A DNA stretch of 23,243 bases from Mogibacterium sp. (GTDB lineage: Bacteria; Bacillota; Clostridia; Peptostreptococcales; Anaerovoracaceae). Both the position numbers and the translations under genes were made by a program. The notes beneath the pieces were generated by a model. The model had not been told where the DNA came from and did not search any database. It worked only from the letters and a program-made list of their open reading frames with translations. Numbering within the stretch: the first letter of the stretch is position 1; each line of letters opens with the position of its first letter. Of the stretch, positions 7,283 through 16,367 are shown piece after piece. The stretch lies in NCBI GenBank assembly GCA_016775335.1, contig JAEUGJ010000019.1, positions 1 through 23,243 on the forward strand. Direction: 5' to 3'.

Positions 7283-10200
7283 ATGAAACCTCACCTAGCA
7301 GGATACCGAAAGAAGCGCAGCAGATTCGGGTCGGGGATTGTTACGCTCGTGATGCTGGCGTCCCTCTTATGGGGCGGCATGGCATGGAACGTGCAGGAAG
7401 CGAGCGCCGCTTCCAAATTCGACAATATCATGAATCCGGAACTGCCATCGGGTTTTGATGCCGATGATACCACGAATCCATACAATAATGGAAAGCAGAA
7501 GTTTTTGCTGGCGGAGAACAACGAGCTCACCGTATATAAATCCTGGGATGTGGGCAGCGACGAAACCGCCCGAAAGAACATGTGGGTATCCACTTTCGAC
7601 AACTACACTCCGGGAGGAAGCATGAAGCTGATGGCCGGGGACAACGATGCGGATGCCCGGAATAAAGGCGGATGGGAGAGCGTCACGGCAGACACAAGCG
7701 CAAACGCAACCAAGCTCAACTATCTGGATGCCGTTGCTTTTGACCCGAACGGAACGGGCCGAAAGGACCACGTTGCCTATGTGGGATATTATCAGTCCGG
7801 CAGCGCCAAGGGCAACTACCTTTTCGTGTACGATACGGTAAAAAAAGAATGGACGACCACCGAAGATTTGCCGGGGACCGGCGATGCAAACGGGCTCAAT
7901 TATCTCACCGCCCGGAACTTCTATTCCATCACTGCCGGAGACTACAACGGAGACGGAAAGGACACCATCGTGGTCTACAATCCGGCTGTCGACGGGAAAT
8001 ACGGCGTGGTGGAATACAAATACACGAAACCGGGGGCGTATGGCAAACTGGAACTTCAAGGAAATTCCAAGCGCATGCTTCACGGCATATATCGGGAATA
8101 CTCCAATCTGGAAAACAGCAAAAATCTTCGGGACAAGCTGGGATGCAATCTGACCACCGGAGATTTTGACGGCGACGGAATCGATGACTTGGGAGTGGTT
8201 TCCTACGGTCAGGAGTATTCCTCCGCGCCGAAGGATGCCGATTACCGGCTGTACACCCCGATGGTGGCGGCGGTATTCGGAGAGGACCGGCACAAGAGCG
8301 ACAACGGCGACAAGTGGTCCGTGGTTTCCTCCGGAAAACTGCAGACCGTGTATGCCGGCCTGAACAAGACCAAGGAAAAAATCAACAAGAAGGATACGGA
8401 TGTCTATGAATCCATGAGATCCCCATCCATCAGTGCCGGAGATATCGACGGCAACGGCGCAGACGAACTGGTCTGCGCGGGTTTCTGGTGCAAGGTTCAG
8501 GACGACGGCGATTCCGCCGGCTACAACAAGGGTATCGATCACGGTAAAATCACGGCCGCCGCGGTTTCCGCTTCCGGAAAGTCCATCAACATCAGCGGTC
8601 ATCAGATCGATTCGAACAAATGGACCCAGTCCACCACGGCCAGAAAGAATGACTTCGATGTCAAAGTACAGCTGTCCACCGAATGCGTGGCCATTAACGG
8701 ACAGAGATCCGCCGAGCACGTATTCATCAACGGAACCCTGTACGAATATGCCGGTGCACTGTTCAATGCCGTTTACACACCGGAATATTTTACGAAGGAA
8801 GATAAGGGCATCGGAAATGCTCTTGTGGGCTCCGCAGGGATTACGGATGTGGTTGCAGGCGTGTTCGACGGCAACGATCAGGGCCGGGAACAGGTGATGT
8901 TCGTATCCACCTTGAGAGAAACGGACACCTACTACAACGATTACTACATGACCATGGGCGCTATCGGCGGCAGCAATTACGGCAAGGATACCAACATTGC
9001 CAAAAACTACTACGACAGCAACCTGGACAACGACCATTACACCATCGCCAATAAGGGAGATGATGTAGACAACAAGAGAGTCAATCTCTGTATCGCCGCT
9101 TCCGATAACGACAACGACGGATTGCTGGGAAGCTTCCGGGATAAGAAGTGCGTCTACACCGATCCGAAGAACGCCGCCGTACTTCAGGCGGGACCGTACT
9201 TCGGTGCCATGGACGATCTGGGCGGATACGACGACCCGTGCGAGACTTCCTATGCCCTGTCCAGTTCCTTTGAACGGGGCACCACCAAGGGAGACAGCGT
9301 CTCCTTCGGCGCCGGATTCTCCGGAACGCTGGAGTTCTCGGCAATCGCCAGCATGGAAGCCAGCCTGCAGCTGGGATATTCGCTGGATTGGAACAAGACC
9401 TTCGAAGAATCGGTGACGGAGACCTATACCACCTCCTTTACCGCACAGGGACACGACCAGGTGATTGTAAGCCGGATTCCGGTTACCGTATACCGATACG
9501 ACATCTACACACCGAAAGCCGGCGGCGGCTACACGGTGAACGAGGACGGATATTCCGTGACGGTACCGGGAAAACCGATTTACTATCAGCTGAGCGTAAG
9601 CGAATACAACGAATTTGTGGATGAATACAACAACAAGATTGACGAGCTGAGCAAGAACGACGCGTCGAAGATGCGGCTCAAGAAGATTGCGAAAGACGAA
9701 GCGGCGTCGGGTAAATACGATCTGCCGGCAGATAACGAAGGAAATCCGCAGAACTACTGGTCCAGCTGGGCCGATGCCGGCGAAGGGGCGACCAATCTCA
9801 GCCGAAGCCCGTTGGCGCTGACCTACAGTTCCGGTCACTCCTCCAGCGAATGGAGCACCTCTTCTTCCGCTACCACCGCAACGGAAATGAGCCACGGATT
9901 CTCCTTTGACTTCACCCTGATGGGCGGCTTCGGCCTTCTGGGCAACAATGCCAAAGCCGGTGCGTACGTGAGCTTGGACTACCTCCACACCAACGGTAGT
10001 TTTACCACGGAAGCCGAAGAGAAGGGCTCTGCCGGGCAGGTGGAGAACCTGAACGAAAAGACCCTCATGGCCTCCGGCCTGCCGAAAGCGGTAATCCGGG
10101 CCTACGGATTTAACTGGGAATTCGGTACGTGGAAGCGAGAACTCACCACCCAGTCCGGGGACTATACCCCGTTCTTCGGATATCGGGTATGGAAGGTGAC

Positions 10201-12400
10201 CATGCCGCCGGAGAAGCCGGAGAATCTGGAAGCGGAGCATTCCGACACCGACGGCCTCCACAGCGTGGATCTGAAATGGGATCCGGTGGACAGCAAGCTG
10301 GTGCTGGGATACAACGTGTACATCAAGGACGGCAGCGAATACAAGAAGATTAATAAAGACCTGATCAAGGGCACGGAATACACCGCCGACGGTTTGGATA
10401 CCAACACGAATTACACCTTCGTGGTGACCACCGAGGCGTACACCGATGTGACCGGTCAGGATACCACGGTGAAAGCCAACAGTTTGTGGTCCGACGAGGC
10501 GTCCATTACTACGCCGAGACAGGGCTATCAAATCACCCTATCCCCGGACCGCGGCTCTAAGATTACGGCTACCGGCGAGGAAAAGGAAATTCACAGCGGC
10601 GATGAAATCTTCGAGGGAGACGCCATCACCATAAAAGCAGCCCCGCGGGAAGGCTACACGCTGACGCAGGTTCTCCTGAAGAAGGGGGGCGGCAGCGAAG
10701 TGGATATCACGTCCACCGACGGCACCTTCAACTTCGTGGTGAAAGGCGATACGGAAGTCATCGTTAAGTCGAAGAAGAACGTTTCCGAAAGTGAGATCGT
10801 CTACAGTGCCGGCGAACACGGGAGCATCACTTCGGCGGCTTCCGGCGGACAGGAATTCAAGTCCGGCGCCATGGTCAGCGACGATGTGACCTTCGAAGCA
10901 GAGGCAAAGGACGGATACGTTCTCAAAGAATGGCGGGTAACCACCGACGGCAAGACGCAGACCTTCGCCGCCAACGGCAGCAATACCTATCGATTCGGTC
11001 CGTTCGCACCAAAACACGAGGTGCAGGCCGTATTCGCGGCAAAAGACGACGCTTCCGTAACCAGAACCCTCACCGTGAACAGCGGACAGGGCGGAACCGT
11101 CAAGGTTACGGATAAGGACGGCAAGGCGTACGAACCGTCGGAGGGCAAAATCACCGTTAACGTGGGCACTCCGCTGAAGATTACCGCCGTGCCGGACAAG
11201 CACTACGTGCTGCACGCATGGACCGGAGATTTTGCGGCGGTATCCCAGGAAACCAAGGAGATTTCCCATACCATTTATGAGGACCTGACGGTAGGTGCGG
11301 TGTTCTACGCACCGGTGAAATACAAGGTGTCCTACGACGTGAACGATGCCAAGCTGGGCAGCATCGATTCCGACATCAAGAGCGGATCCACCCAGGTGGA
11401 AGATGCGAAGATTTCCTTCAAGGCAACGCCGGCAGAGGGCGCAAGACTGGAATACTGGCTCATAAAAAAAGGCAGCGATGAGCGCAAAGTCATGACGGCG
11501 GATTTGAAGTCTTCCTACGATCTGGAGATTTCCGTGGAAGACACCACGAAAGTGACGGCGGTCTTCACGCCGATTGAAACTTATTCCCTGACGATTAAAT
11601 CGTCGAAATACGGAACCCTCCGCGTACTCGATTCGGCGGACAAGGAGCTGGCAAACGGCGATTCCGTCCGGTACGGCGATACGCTGAAATTCAAGGTGTC
11701 CCCGGCCAAGGATTACAAATTCAAGGCCCTGAAGGTGAACGGAAAAGAAGTGAATGCGAAGGAAACCTTCACCGTAACCGGTGACGTTTCGGCAGCAGCG
11801 GAGTTTACCAAAATCGACTACAAGGCGCCGCTGGAACAGAAGCTGAGAATCACCACGAAGAGCAAAAAGGTCGCTCTGAAGTGGGGCAAGACCCCGAGTG
11901 CGGACGGCTACGACGTGTTCTTCGCAAAGTGCGGCACCAAGTTCAGCAAGAAACCTTCGTTGACCACGAAGAAACTAAGTGTTTCCGTTTCCAAGATTAA
12001 GGGAAAGAAGGTCAGCAAGCGCGGATGCTACAAGGCCTATGTCAAAGCGTTCCGAAAGGTGAATGGAAAGAAGCAGTACATCGCTTCCGGCATGGTGGTG
12101 CACTCGGCGGGAAGCAAAAACAAATACACCAACGCTTCCGCCATTACCGGCGTGCCGAACGCGAAGGCGATAAAATCCGGAAAAACCTATCAGCTGAAGG
12201 CTAAATTAAAGAAGGCCAACAAAAAGAAACCGCTGATTAAGAAATCCCACTCTCCGTGGCTGAGATACGGCACCACCAACGGTGCGGTGGTCAAGGTGAG
12301 CAAATCCGGAAAGATTACCGCAGCGGGCAGAGGAAAATGCACAATCTACATCATCGCACCGGACGGTGTGAGAAGAAACGTAAAAATTACCGTCAAATAG
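7283..12400 (+). CDS. Large secreted multidomain protein: FG-GAP-like repeats, Ser/Thr/Gly-rich beta region, FnIII, InlB-like repeats, Big_2-like tail
   Basis: A 1705-aa protein. Residues 1-43 are a long Gram-positive signal peptide (basic YRKKRSR, hydrophobic core, cleavage near EASAA). Residues about 140-620 contain calcium-binding FG-GAP/VCBS-like loops: GDYNGDGKD (~218), GDFDGDGIDD (~292), GDIDGNGADE (~386), GVFDGND (~524), SDNDNDG (~606). Residues about 660-745 and 850-920 are Ser/Thr/Gly-rich with alternating polar and hydrophobic residues, followed by an FNWEFGTWKR motif. Then come FnIII (~975-1083), five ~80-aa InlB B-repeat-like modules (~1082-1512), a second FnIII-like module (~1513-1609) and a Lys-rich Big_2-like domain (~1616-1705). 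No LPXTG motif or SLH domain is present. ATG 7283 was chosen for GAAAGGAGAA at 7267-7276 and for the signal peptide; the frame is open further upstream. An adhesin or toxin-like surface role is inference. Confidence 0.85.
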   Translation: MKPHLAGYRKKRSRFGSGIVTLVMLASLLWGGMAWNVQEASAASKFDNIMNPELPSGFDADDTTNPYNNGKQKFLLAENNELTVYKSWDVGSDETARKNMWVSTFDNYTPGGSMKLMAGDNDADARNKGGWESVTADTSANATKLNYLDAVAFDPNGTGRKDHVAYVGYYQSGSAKGNYLFVYDTVKKEWTTTEDLPGTGDANGLNYLTARNFYSITAGDYNGDGKDTIVVYNPAVDGKYGVVEYKYTKPGAYGKLELQGNSKRMLHGIYREYSNLENSKNLRDKLGCNLTTGDFDGDGIDDLGVVSYGQEYSSAPKDADYRLYTPMVAAVFGEDRHKSDNGDKWSVVSSGKLQTVYAGLNKTKEKINKKDTDVYESMRSPSISAGDIDGNGADELVCAGFWCKVQDDGDSAGYNKGIDHGKITAAAVSASGKSINISGHQIDSNKWTQSTTARKNDFDVKVQLSTECVAINGQRSAEHVFINGTLYEYAGALFNAVYTPEYFTKEDKGIGNALVGSAGITDVVAGVFDGNDQGREQVMFVSTLRETDTYYNDYYMTMGAIGGSNYGKDTNIAKNYYDSNLDNDHYTIANKGDDVDNKRVNLCIAASDNDNDGLLGSFRDKKCVYTDPKNAAVLQAGPYFGAMDDLGGYDDPCETSYALSSSFERGTTKGDSVSFGAGFSGTLEFSAIASMEASLQLGYSLDWNKTFEESVTETYTTSFTAQGHDQVIVSRIPVTVYRYDIYTPKAGGGYTVNEDGYSVTVPGKPIYYQLSVSEYNEFVDEYNNKIDELSKNDASKMRLKKIAKDEAASGKYDLPADNEGNPQNYWSSWADAGEGATNLSRSPLALTYSSGHSSSEWSTSSSATTATEMSHGFSFDFTLMGGFGLLGNNAKAGAYVSLDYLHTNGSFTTEAEEKGSAGQVENLNEKTLMASGLPKAVIRAYGFNWEFGTWKRELTTQSGDYTPFFGYRVWKVTMPPEKPENLEAEHSDTDGLHSVDLKWDPVDSKLVLGYNVYIKDGSEYKKINKDLIKGTEYTADGLDTNTNYTFVVTTEAYTDVTGQDTTVKANSLWSDEASITTPRQGYQITLSPDRGSKITATGEEKEIHSGDEIFEGDAITIKAAPREGYTLTQVLLKKGGGSEVDITSTDGTFNFVVKGDTEVIVKSKKNVSESEIVYSAGEHGSITSAASGGQEFKSGAMVSDDVTFEAEAKDGYVLKEWRVTTDGKTQTFAANGSNTYRFGPFAPKHEVQAVFAAKDDASVTRTLTVNSGQGGTVKVTDKDGKAYEPSEGKITVNVGTPLKITAVPDKHYVLHAWTGDFAAVSQETKEISHTIYEDLTVGAVFYAPVKYKVSYDVNDAKLGSIDSDIKSGSTQVEDAKISFKATPAEGARLEYWLIKKGSDERKVMTADLKSSYDLEISVEDTTKVTAVFTPIETYSLTIKSSKYGTLRVLDSADKELANGDSVRYGDTLKFKVSPAKDYKFKALKVNGKEVNAKETFTVTGDVSAAAEFTKIDYKAPLEQKLRITTKSKKVALKWGKTPSADGYDVFFAKCGTKFSKKPSLTTKKLSVSVSKIKGKKVSKRGCYKAYVKAFRKVNGKKQYIASGMVVHSAGSKNKYTNASAITGVPNAKAIKSGKTYQLKAKLKKANKKKPLIKKSHSPWLRYGTTNGAVVKVSKSGKITAAGRGKCTIYIIAPDGVRRNVKITVK

Positions 12401-12401
12401 C

Positions 12402-12418
12402 CTTGCAGTTACTGCAAG
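12402..12418 (+). repeat. Short inverted repeat directly after the stop codon
   Basis: CTTGCAGT (12402-12409) and ACTGCAAG (12411-12418) are perfect complements around one base, beginning 2 bp after the TAG of the large secreted protein gene. No T-run follows. It may protect the 3' end or assist the terminator 18 bp downstream; no function is assigned. Confidence 0.5.
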
Positions 12419-12435
12419 AACCAACCTTCCCAAGA

Positions 12436-12470
12436 AGAGGGCATCCCGGTTTTCGGGGTGCCCTCTTTGC
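12436..12470 (+). terminator. Rho-independent terminator after the large secreted protein gene
   Basis: A 13-bp stem AGAGGGCATCCCG (12436-12448) pairs with CGGGGTGCCCTCT (12454-12466), with one T-G wobble and a GTTTT loop, followed by TTGCTT. The stem is strong and the T tail is short. Confidence 0.8.
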
Positions 12471-12489
12471 TTGAGAAGAATCCAAGCTA

Positions 12490-12518
12490 TGGAGAATGGA
12501 CGGGGCTTGTGGTACAAT
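12490..12518 (+). promoter_or_regulatory. Probable promoter of the dehydrogenase-to-VanZ operon
   Basis: TGGAGA (12490-12495, four of six consensus bases), a 17-bp spacer and TACAAT (12513-12518, five of six). It lies between the terminator at 12470 and the first gene of the operon at 12554. Confidence 0.5.
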
Positions 12519-12553
12519 CAAAGTAGTTTTTTTACAGAAGGGAGAACGGGATT

Positions 12554-13516
12554 ATGAGACGTGAAATAGCAGTCTCCGTCCATTTTCTGACGGAGGCGAG
12601 ACGAAAGAAAATCGAGGAAACCGCGGCGAAAGGCGGATTTGACGCAGTATTCTACGACAACGACGATGCGGCGGTGGGAAACATTTCGGAGGCGGAAATT
12701 GTCTTCTGCGAGACGCCGAAGCCGGTGAAGGGACTGAAGAACGTGAAGTGGTGTGCCAGCTCCTATGCGGGCATCGCACCGTACCTGGACCCGGGAGTGC
12801 TGCCGGAGGGCTGCCGGCTCACCAACGGGGCGGGTTCCTACGGTGTGACCATTTCGGAGCACATCGTAATGGTGTCCCTGATGCTGCTGAAGCAGATGCC
12901 GAGATACCGGGAAATCATCGACAACCGGGAGTGGCGCCACGACGTGCCGATTCGCTCCATTTACGGAAGCCGGGTGACGGTTCTGGGAACCGGGGATATC
13001 GGAAAATATACCGCCAAGCGAATGAAGGGGATGGGGGCGAAGACCGTCATCGGAATGAACCGGAGCGGCCGCTGCGACGAACCTTCTTTTGACCGTATCA
13101 TCACGGTGGGAGAGCTGGATGCGCTGCTGCCGGAAACGGATATTCTGGTGCTGTGCATGCCGGAGACAAAGGAAACCCGGGGCACCCTGTCCAAGGAGCG
13201 CATTGGGATGCTGCCGAAGGAGGCCATCGTGGTGAACGTGGGCCGGGGCAGCGCCATCGACCAGGATGCGCTGATGGCGGCCCTGAACGAAGAGCGGATT
13301 GCCGGGGCGGCGCTGGACGTCATGGTGCCGGAACCGCTGCCGAAGGACCATCCGCTGTGGGATGCGCGGAACATCATCATCACACCGCACATTTCCGGGA
13401 ACATGTCCCTGGAGCACACCCGGGAGGAGTCCGTGGATCTGTTCTGCCGAAATGTGGAGCGGTACATCGCGGGGGAACCGCTGGTTCACGCCGTGGATTT
13501 TGAAAGAGGGTATTAA
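12554..13516 (+). CDS. D-isomer-specific 2-hydroxyacid dehydrogenase (NAD(P)-dependent)
   Basis: The 320-aa length is usual for the D-2-hydroxyacid dehydrogenase family, which interconverts 2-keto acids and D-2-hydroxy acids using NAD(P)H. The Rossmann motif VLGTGDIGKYTAKRM is at about 142-156. The family signature around CMPETKETRG and VNVGRGSAIDQDAL follows. The catalytic triad is present: R231 in VGRGS, E260 in VPEPLP and H279 in TPHISG. The N-terminal substrate domain is short and divergent, so the substrate (glyoxylate/hydroxypyruvate, phosphoglycerate-like or other) is not determined. The start at 12554 follows GAAGGGAGAAC at 12538-12548. It is the first gene of a tight operon; the HAD phosphatase starts 1 bp after its stop, which suggests a shared small-acid metabolic or repair step. 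Confidence 0.92.
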   Translation: MRREIAVSVHFLTEARRKKIEETAAKGGFDAVFYDNDDAAVGNISEAEIVFCETPKPVKGLKNVKWCASSYAGIAPYLDPGVLPEGCRLTNGAGSYGVTISEHIVMVSLMLLKQMPRYREIIDNREWRHDVPIRSIYGSRVTVLGTGDIGKYTAKRMKGMGAKTVIGMNRSGRCDEPSFDRIITVGELDALLPETDILVLCMPETKETRGTLSKERIGMLPKEAIVVNVGRGSAIDQDALMAALNEERIAGAALDVMVPEPLPKDHPLWDARNIIITPHISGNMSLEHTREESVDLFCRNVERYIAGEPLVHAVDFERGY

Positions 13517-13517
13517 T

Positions 13518-14186
13518 ATGATTAAAGCGTGCATTTTCGATCTGGACGGGACGCTGACCCGGACGCAGGAGTCCATCGCCCGTCCCATCAATATGACTTT
13601 GGAACATTACGGGCTGAAGGCCCAGCCGGTGGAAGCCTATAATTATTTCGCCGGGGACGGCATCGACAACGCCCTCCGCCGGGCGCTGGCGGCATCCGGC
13701 GACGAAGAAGGAAAATTCTTTTCCGAGGGCATCAAGCTGTGCCGGAAGTGGATGCAGGAGGATCCCCTGTACCACGTGGAGCCCTACGAGTACGTGCCGG
13801 AAACGCTGAAAAAGCTTCGGGACTACGGTTGCAAGCTGGCGGTGTTTTCCAACAAGCCCCACCTCAGCGCGGTGAACGTGGTGGAGACGATTTTGGGCAA
13901 AAACACCTTCGATCACATCCAGGGGCAGACCGACCGAATTCCCATTAAACCGGATCCTACCGGGGTGTTCGAGATTCTGGACCGATTCGGCCTTTCCAAA
14001 GAGGAATGCCTGTATTTCGGGGATACCAACACGGATATGATGACGGGAAAGAATGCAGGCGTGTATACCGTGGGCGTAACCTGGGGATTTCGTCCTCGGG
14101 AAGAGCTGGAGAAATACCATGCGGACCGGATTATCGATTGCCCGAAGGATTTCTGGACTTGCGTGAAAGAGATGAACGAAGAATAG
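13518..14186 (+). CDS. HAD-superfamily phosphatase, phosphoglycolate phosphatase-like
   Basis: A 222-aa cytoplasmic hydrolase of the subclass I (Gph/beta-phosphoglucomutase) type. Motif I is FDLDGTLT with nucleophile D8 and acid/base D10. An all-helical cap lies at about 15-80. Motif II is S111-N-K-P, the motif III lysine is K144 (IPIKPDP), and motif IV is GDTNTDM with D169 and D173. These residues are complete, so the enzyme should be active. Phosphoglycolate is the likely but unproven substrate. ATG 13518 was chosen because AGAGGG (13505-13510) lies 7 nt upstream and the protein then starts directly before motif I; the open frame extends upstream only inside the dehydrogenase gene. It is coupled to the dehydrogenase (1-bp gap) and followed by the U32 gene after 17 bp. 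Confidence 0.92.
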   Translation: MIKACIFDLDGTLTRTQESIARPINMTLEHYGLKAQPVEAYNYFAGDGIDNALRRALAASGDEEGKFFSEGIKLCRKWMQEDPLYHVEPYEYVPETLKKLRDYGCKLAVFSNKPHLSAVNVVETILGKNTFDHIQGQTDRIPIKPDPTGVFEILDRFGLSKEECLYFGDTNTDMMTGKNAGVYTVGVTWGFRPREELEKYHADRIIDCPKDFWTCVKEMNEE

Positions 14187-14203
14187 AAGCATAAGAGGAT
14201 GGA

Positions 14204-16363
14204 ATGAAGAAGAGAAGAAAACCGGAGCTGCTGGTTCCGGCGGGAAGTATAGAACCCCTGATTGCGGCGGTGGAGAACGGGGCGGATGCCGTCTATGTGG
14301 GCGGCCGCCTGTTCAATGCCCGGATGAACGCGGGAAACTTTGACGATGAAAGAATGCAGCAGGCCCTGGACTACGCCCACGCCCGAGGCGTAAAGGTGTT
14401 CGTGACCATGAACACCTTGATTTTCGATGAGGAAATGGCAGAGGCGGTGGACTACGCCGGATTCCTGTACCGGGCCGGGGTGGATGCCCTGATCGTGCAG
14501 GATTTGGGCCTGGGAAATCGGATTCACGAAGAGCTGCCGGATTTCCCACTGCACCTGTCCACTCAGGGAACCGCCTGCGACGGGGAAGCGGTGGCCTTGG
14601 CGAAGGAGCTGGGCTACGAGCGGGTGGTGCTTTCCCGAGAGCTGTCCCTGCCAGAGATGGAAGCAGCCTGCCGAAACGGAGGACTGGATATTGAGGTATT
14701 CGTCCACGGCGCCCTGTGCATCTGCTATTCCGGACAATGTCAAATGAGCCGATTCTACGGGGGCAGAAGCGGAAACCGCGGGGCCTGCGCCCAGCCTTGC
14801 CGCCTTCCTTACGAAGGGGTGGATGAAAACGGAAAGAGAATCTCCGGTCATCTTCTGAGTCCCAAGGATCTGTGCCTGGTGGACCGGCTGGGAGAGCTGA
14901 TTGAAGTGGGCGTCTATTCCTTCAAAATCGAAGGTCGGATGAAATCCCCGGAGTATGTGGCGGTGGTCACCCGGATCTACCGGAAATACATCGACGAATA
15001 CATGGAAAAGGGCAGCTATCACGTGACCCCGGAGGACCGCCGGGAGCTGCAGCAGATTTTTAACCGAGGTGGTTTTACCTCGGGTTATTTGAACGGAAAT
15101 CCGGGGGAAAAGCTGATGTCCCCGGTGATTCCGAAGAACCAAGGCATTCGCATCGGAACCGTCAAATCGGTGAAGCCGGGCTCCACCCTGGTGGATGTAT
15201 CCTGCGATATCCTGCCGGATATGGGCGACGGCATCGAAATCCGTTCGGAGCGAAAGGCCGGAAAGGCGGTCAGCACCATTATCAGTTACCGAAAGGAGTC
15301 GGGAAAGGGCGTCCTGCGCATCGGAGATTTCAAGGAACCGGTGCAGGTGGGGGATGCGGTGTACCGCACCTCATCCAAGAAGCAGCTGGAAGCGGTTCGG
15401 AACTCCTTCCGGAACATGTCCTTGGACGCATCGCCGGAATCTCGCCGCATCGGACGGCGCCGAGGAATTCATCTGACCCTGACGTGTTTCGACAATGTGC
15501 TCCGTCTGACCGGTACAACCATCCCGGAAACGGGAGACCTGTGGGACAGCCAGGCGAAGAAGAGCGTGGTGCTGGAAGCGGGTCCTTTCGAGACGGATGC
15601 GGAACGGGCTACGCCGAAGGAACGGTACGAGAATGCCCTTCGAAAGACGGGAAACACCCCATTTGAAGTGGAGAGCCTCCGTTTCCGAGGGGACTTCGAT
15701 ATCCGGGTAAAAGCATCGGAAATCAACGCCCTTCGCCGGGAATGCCTGGCCAAGCTGGAAGAGGAAATCCGGTTCCGCCGGACGCTTCCGGAAGGCTTCC
15801 GGCCGATGAGAGCGAGAGGGGAAGCCGAGACCGGACTGCCGGTTCTTCCGGATACCTTGCCGCGAATTTCTCTGGCCGCCCTGTGCCTGGAGGCGGACCG
15901 TTCCGGCCGATCTTTAGCGGAGGTGTACGGAAACCGGGAAGAGACGGACGCAGTTCTTTTTATCTCCAATGTAACCAAGGGCCGGGAGGACGAAATCCTG
16001 CTGCGCCGGGAAGCGGAAATCCGGGAACTGGGCCGGAGTGTGCCGATTCTGGTGGGGAACCTGAGCTGGCTGCACCGGCTGGCGGGAAAGGGACTCCGCC
16101 TGTACGGCGATTACGGCCTGAACGGGGTGAACCGGGAGACGGCAAGGGTCCTGAAAGAGATGGGCGTGGAAGCCCTCTGCCCGGGACTGGAGCGGAACGA
16201 AACCGGCGAGCTGGGAGAGAACATGATGCCGCTGATGGTCAGCGAGCACGATTTCTCCGCCCGGGAACTTCGAAACAATAAGCGTGGAATTCACATCCGG
16301 GTGGAGCATCCGGAGTACAGCAGTCAGAGCCGGATCGTTCCGGCGGTGACGGAAAGGAACTAG
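14204..16363 (+). CDS. U32 family 'peptidase', RlhA/TrhP-type RNA hydroxylation protein
   Basis: A 719-aa protein. It opens with the family start ELLVPAGSIEPLIAAVENGADAVYVGG-like TIM-barrel segment. The U32 signature lies at 164-200: EVFVHGALC with C172, then C179, GGRSGNRG, C195 and C199 in ACAQPCR. These four cysteines are expected to hold an iron-sulfur cluster. The C-terminal part (about 380-719) matches the extended DUF3656-containing form. Although named peptidases, characterised members (E. coli TrhP and RlhA, Bacillus TrhP proteins) hydroxylate tRNA U34 or 23S rRNA C2501 with prephenate as a needed metabolite. The length and long C-terminal extension look more like RlhA; this cannot be settled here. 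It lies 17 bp after the HAD gene and 4 bp before sbcD. Confidence 0.9.
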   Translation: MKKRRKPELLVPAGSIEPLIAAVENGADAVYVGGRLFNARMNAGNFDDERMQQALDYAHARGVKVFVTMNTLIFDEEMAEAVDYAGFLYRAGVDALIVQDLGLGNRIHEELPDFPLHLSTQGTACDGEAVALAKELGYERVVLSRELSLPEMEAACRNGGLDIEVFVHGALCICYSGQCQMSRFYGGRSGNRGACAQPCRLPYEGVDENGKRISGHLLSPKDLCLVDRLGELIEVGVYSFKIEGRMKSPEYVAVVTRIYRKYIDEYMEKGSYHVTPEDRRELQQIFNRGGFTSGYLNGNPGEKLMSPVIPKNQGIRIGTVKSVKPGSTLVDVSCDILPDMGDGIEIRSERKAGKAVSTIISYRKESGKGVLRIGDFKEPVQVGDAVYRTSSKKQLEAVRNSFRNMSLDASPESRRIGRRRGIHLTLTCFDNVLRLTGTTIPETGDLWDSQAKKSVVLEAGPFETDAERATPKERYENALRKTGNTPFEVESLRFRGDFDIRVKASEINALRRECLAKLEEEIRFRRTLPEGFRPMRARGEAETGLPVLPDTLPRISLAALCLEADRSGRSLAEVYGNREETDAVLFISNVTKGREDEILLRREAEIRELGRSVPILVGNLSWLHRLAGKGLRLYGDYGLNGVNRETARVLKEMGVEALCPGLERNETGELGENMMPLMVSEHDFSARELRNNKRGIHIRVEHPEYSSQSRIVPAVTERN

Positions 16364-16367
16364 AGGA

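Noticed and set aside
7367..10531. A 1054-codon open frame on the minus strand inside the large secreted protein gene
   Set aside because: Its codons align exactly with those of the sense gene, so it only reflects avoidance of TTA, CTA and TCA codons. The sense protein has a signal peptide and recognisable domains.
13299..13517. Upstream start for the HAD phosphatase inside the dehydrogenase gene
   Set aside because: HAD motif I must lie near the N-terminus; ATG 13518 with AGAGGG fits, and the upstream part is out-of-frame dehydrogenase DNA.
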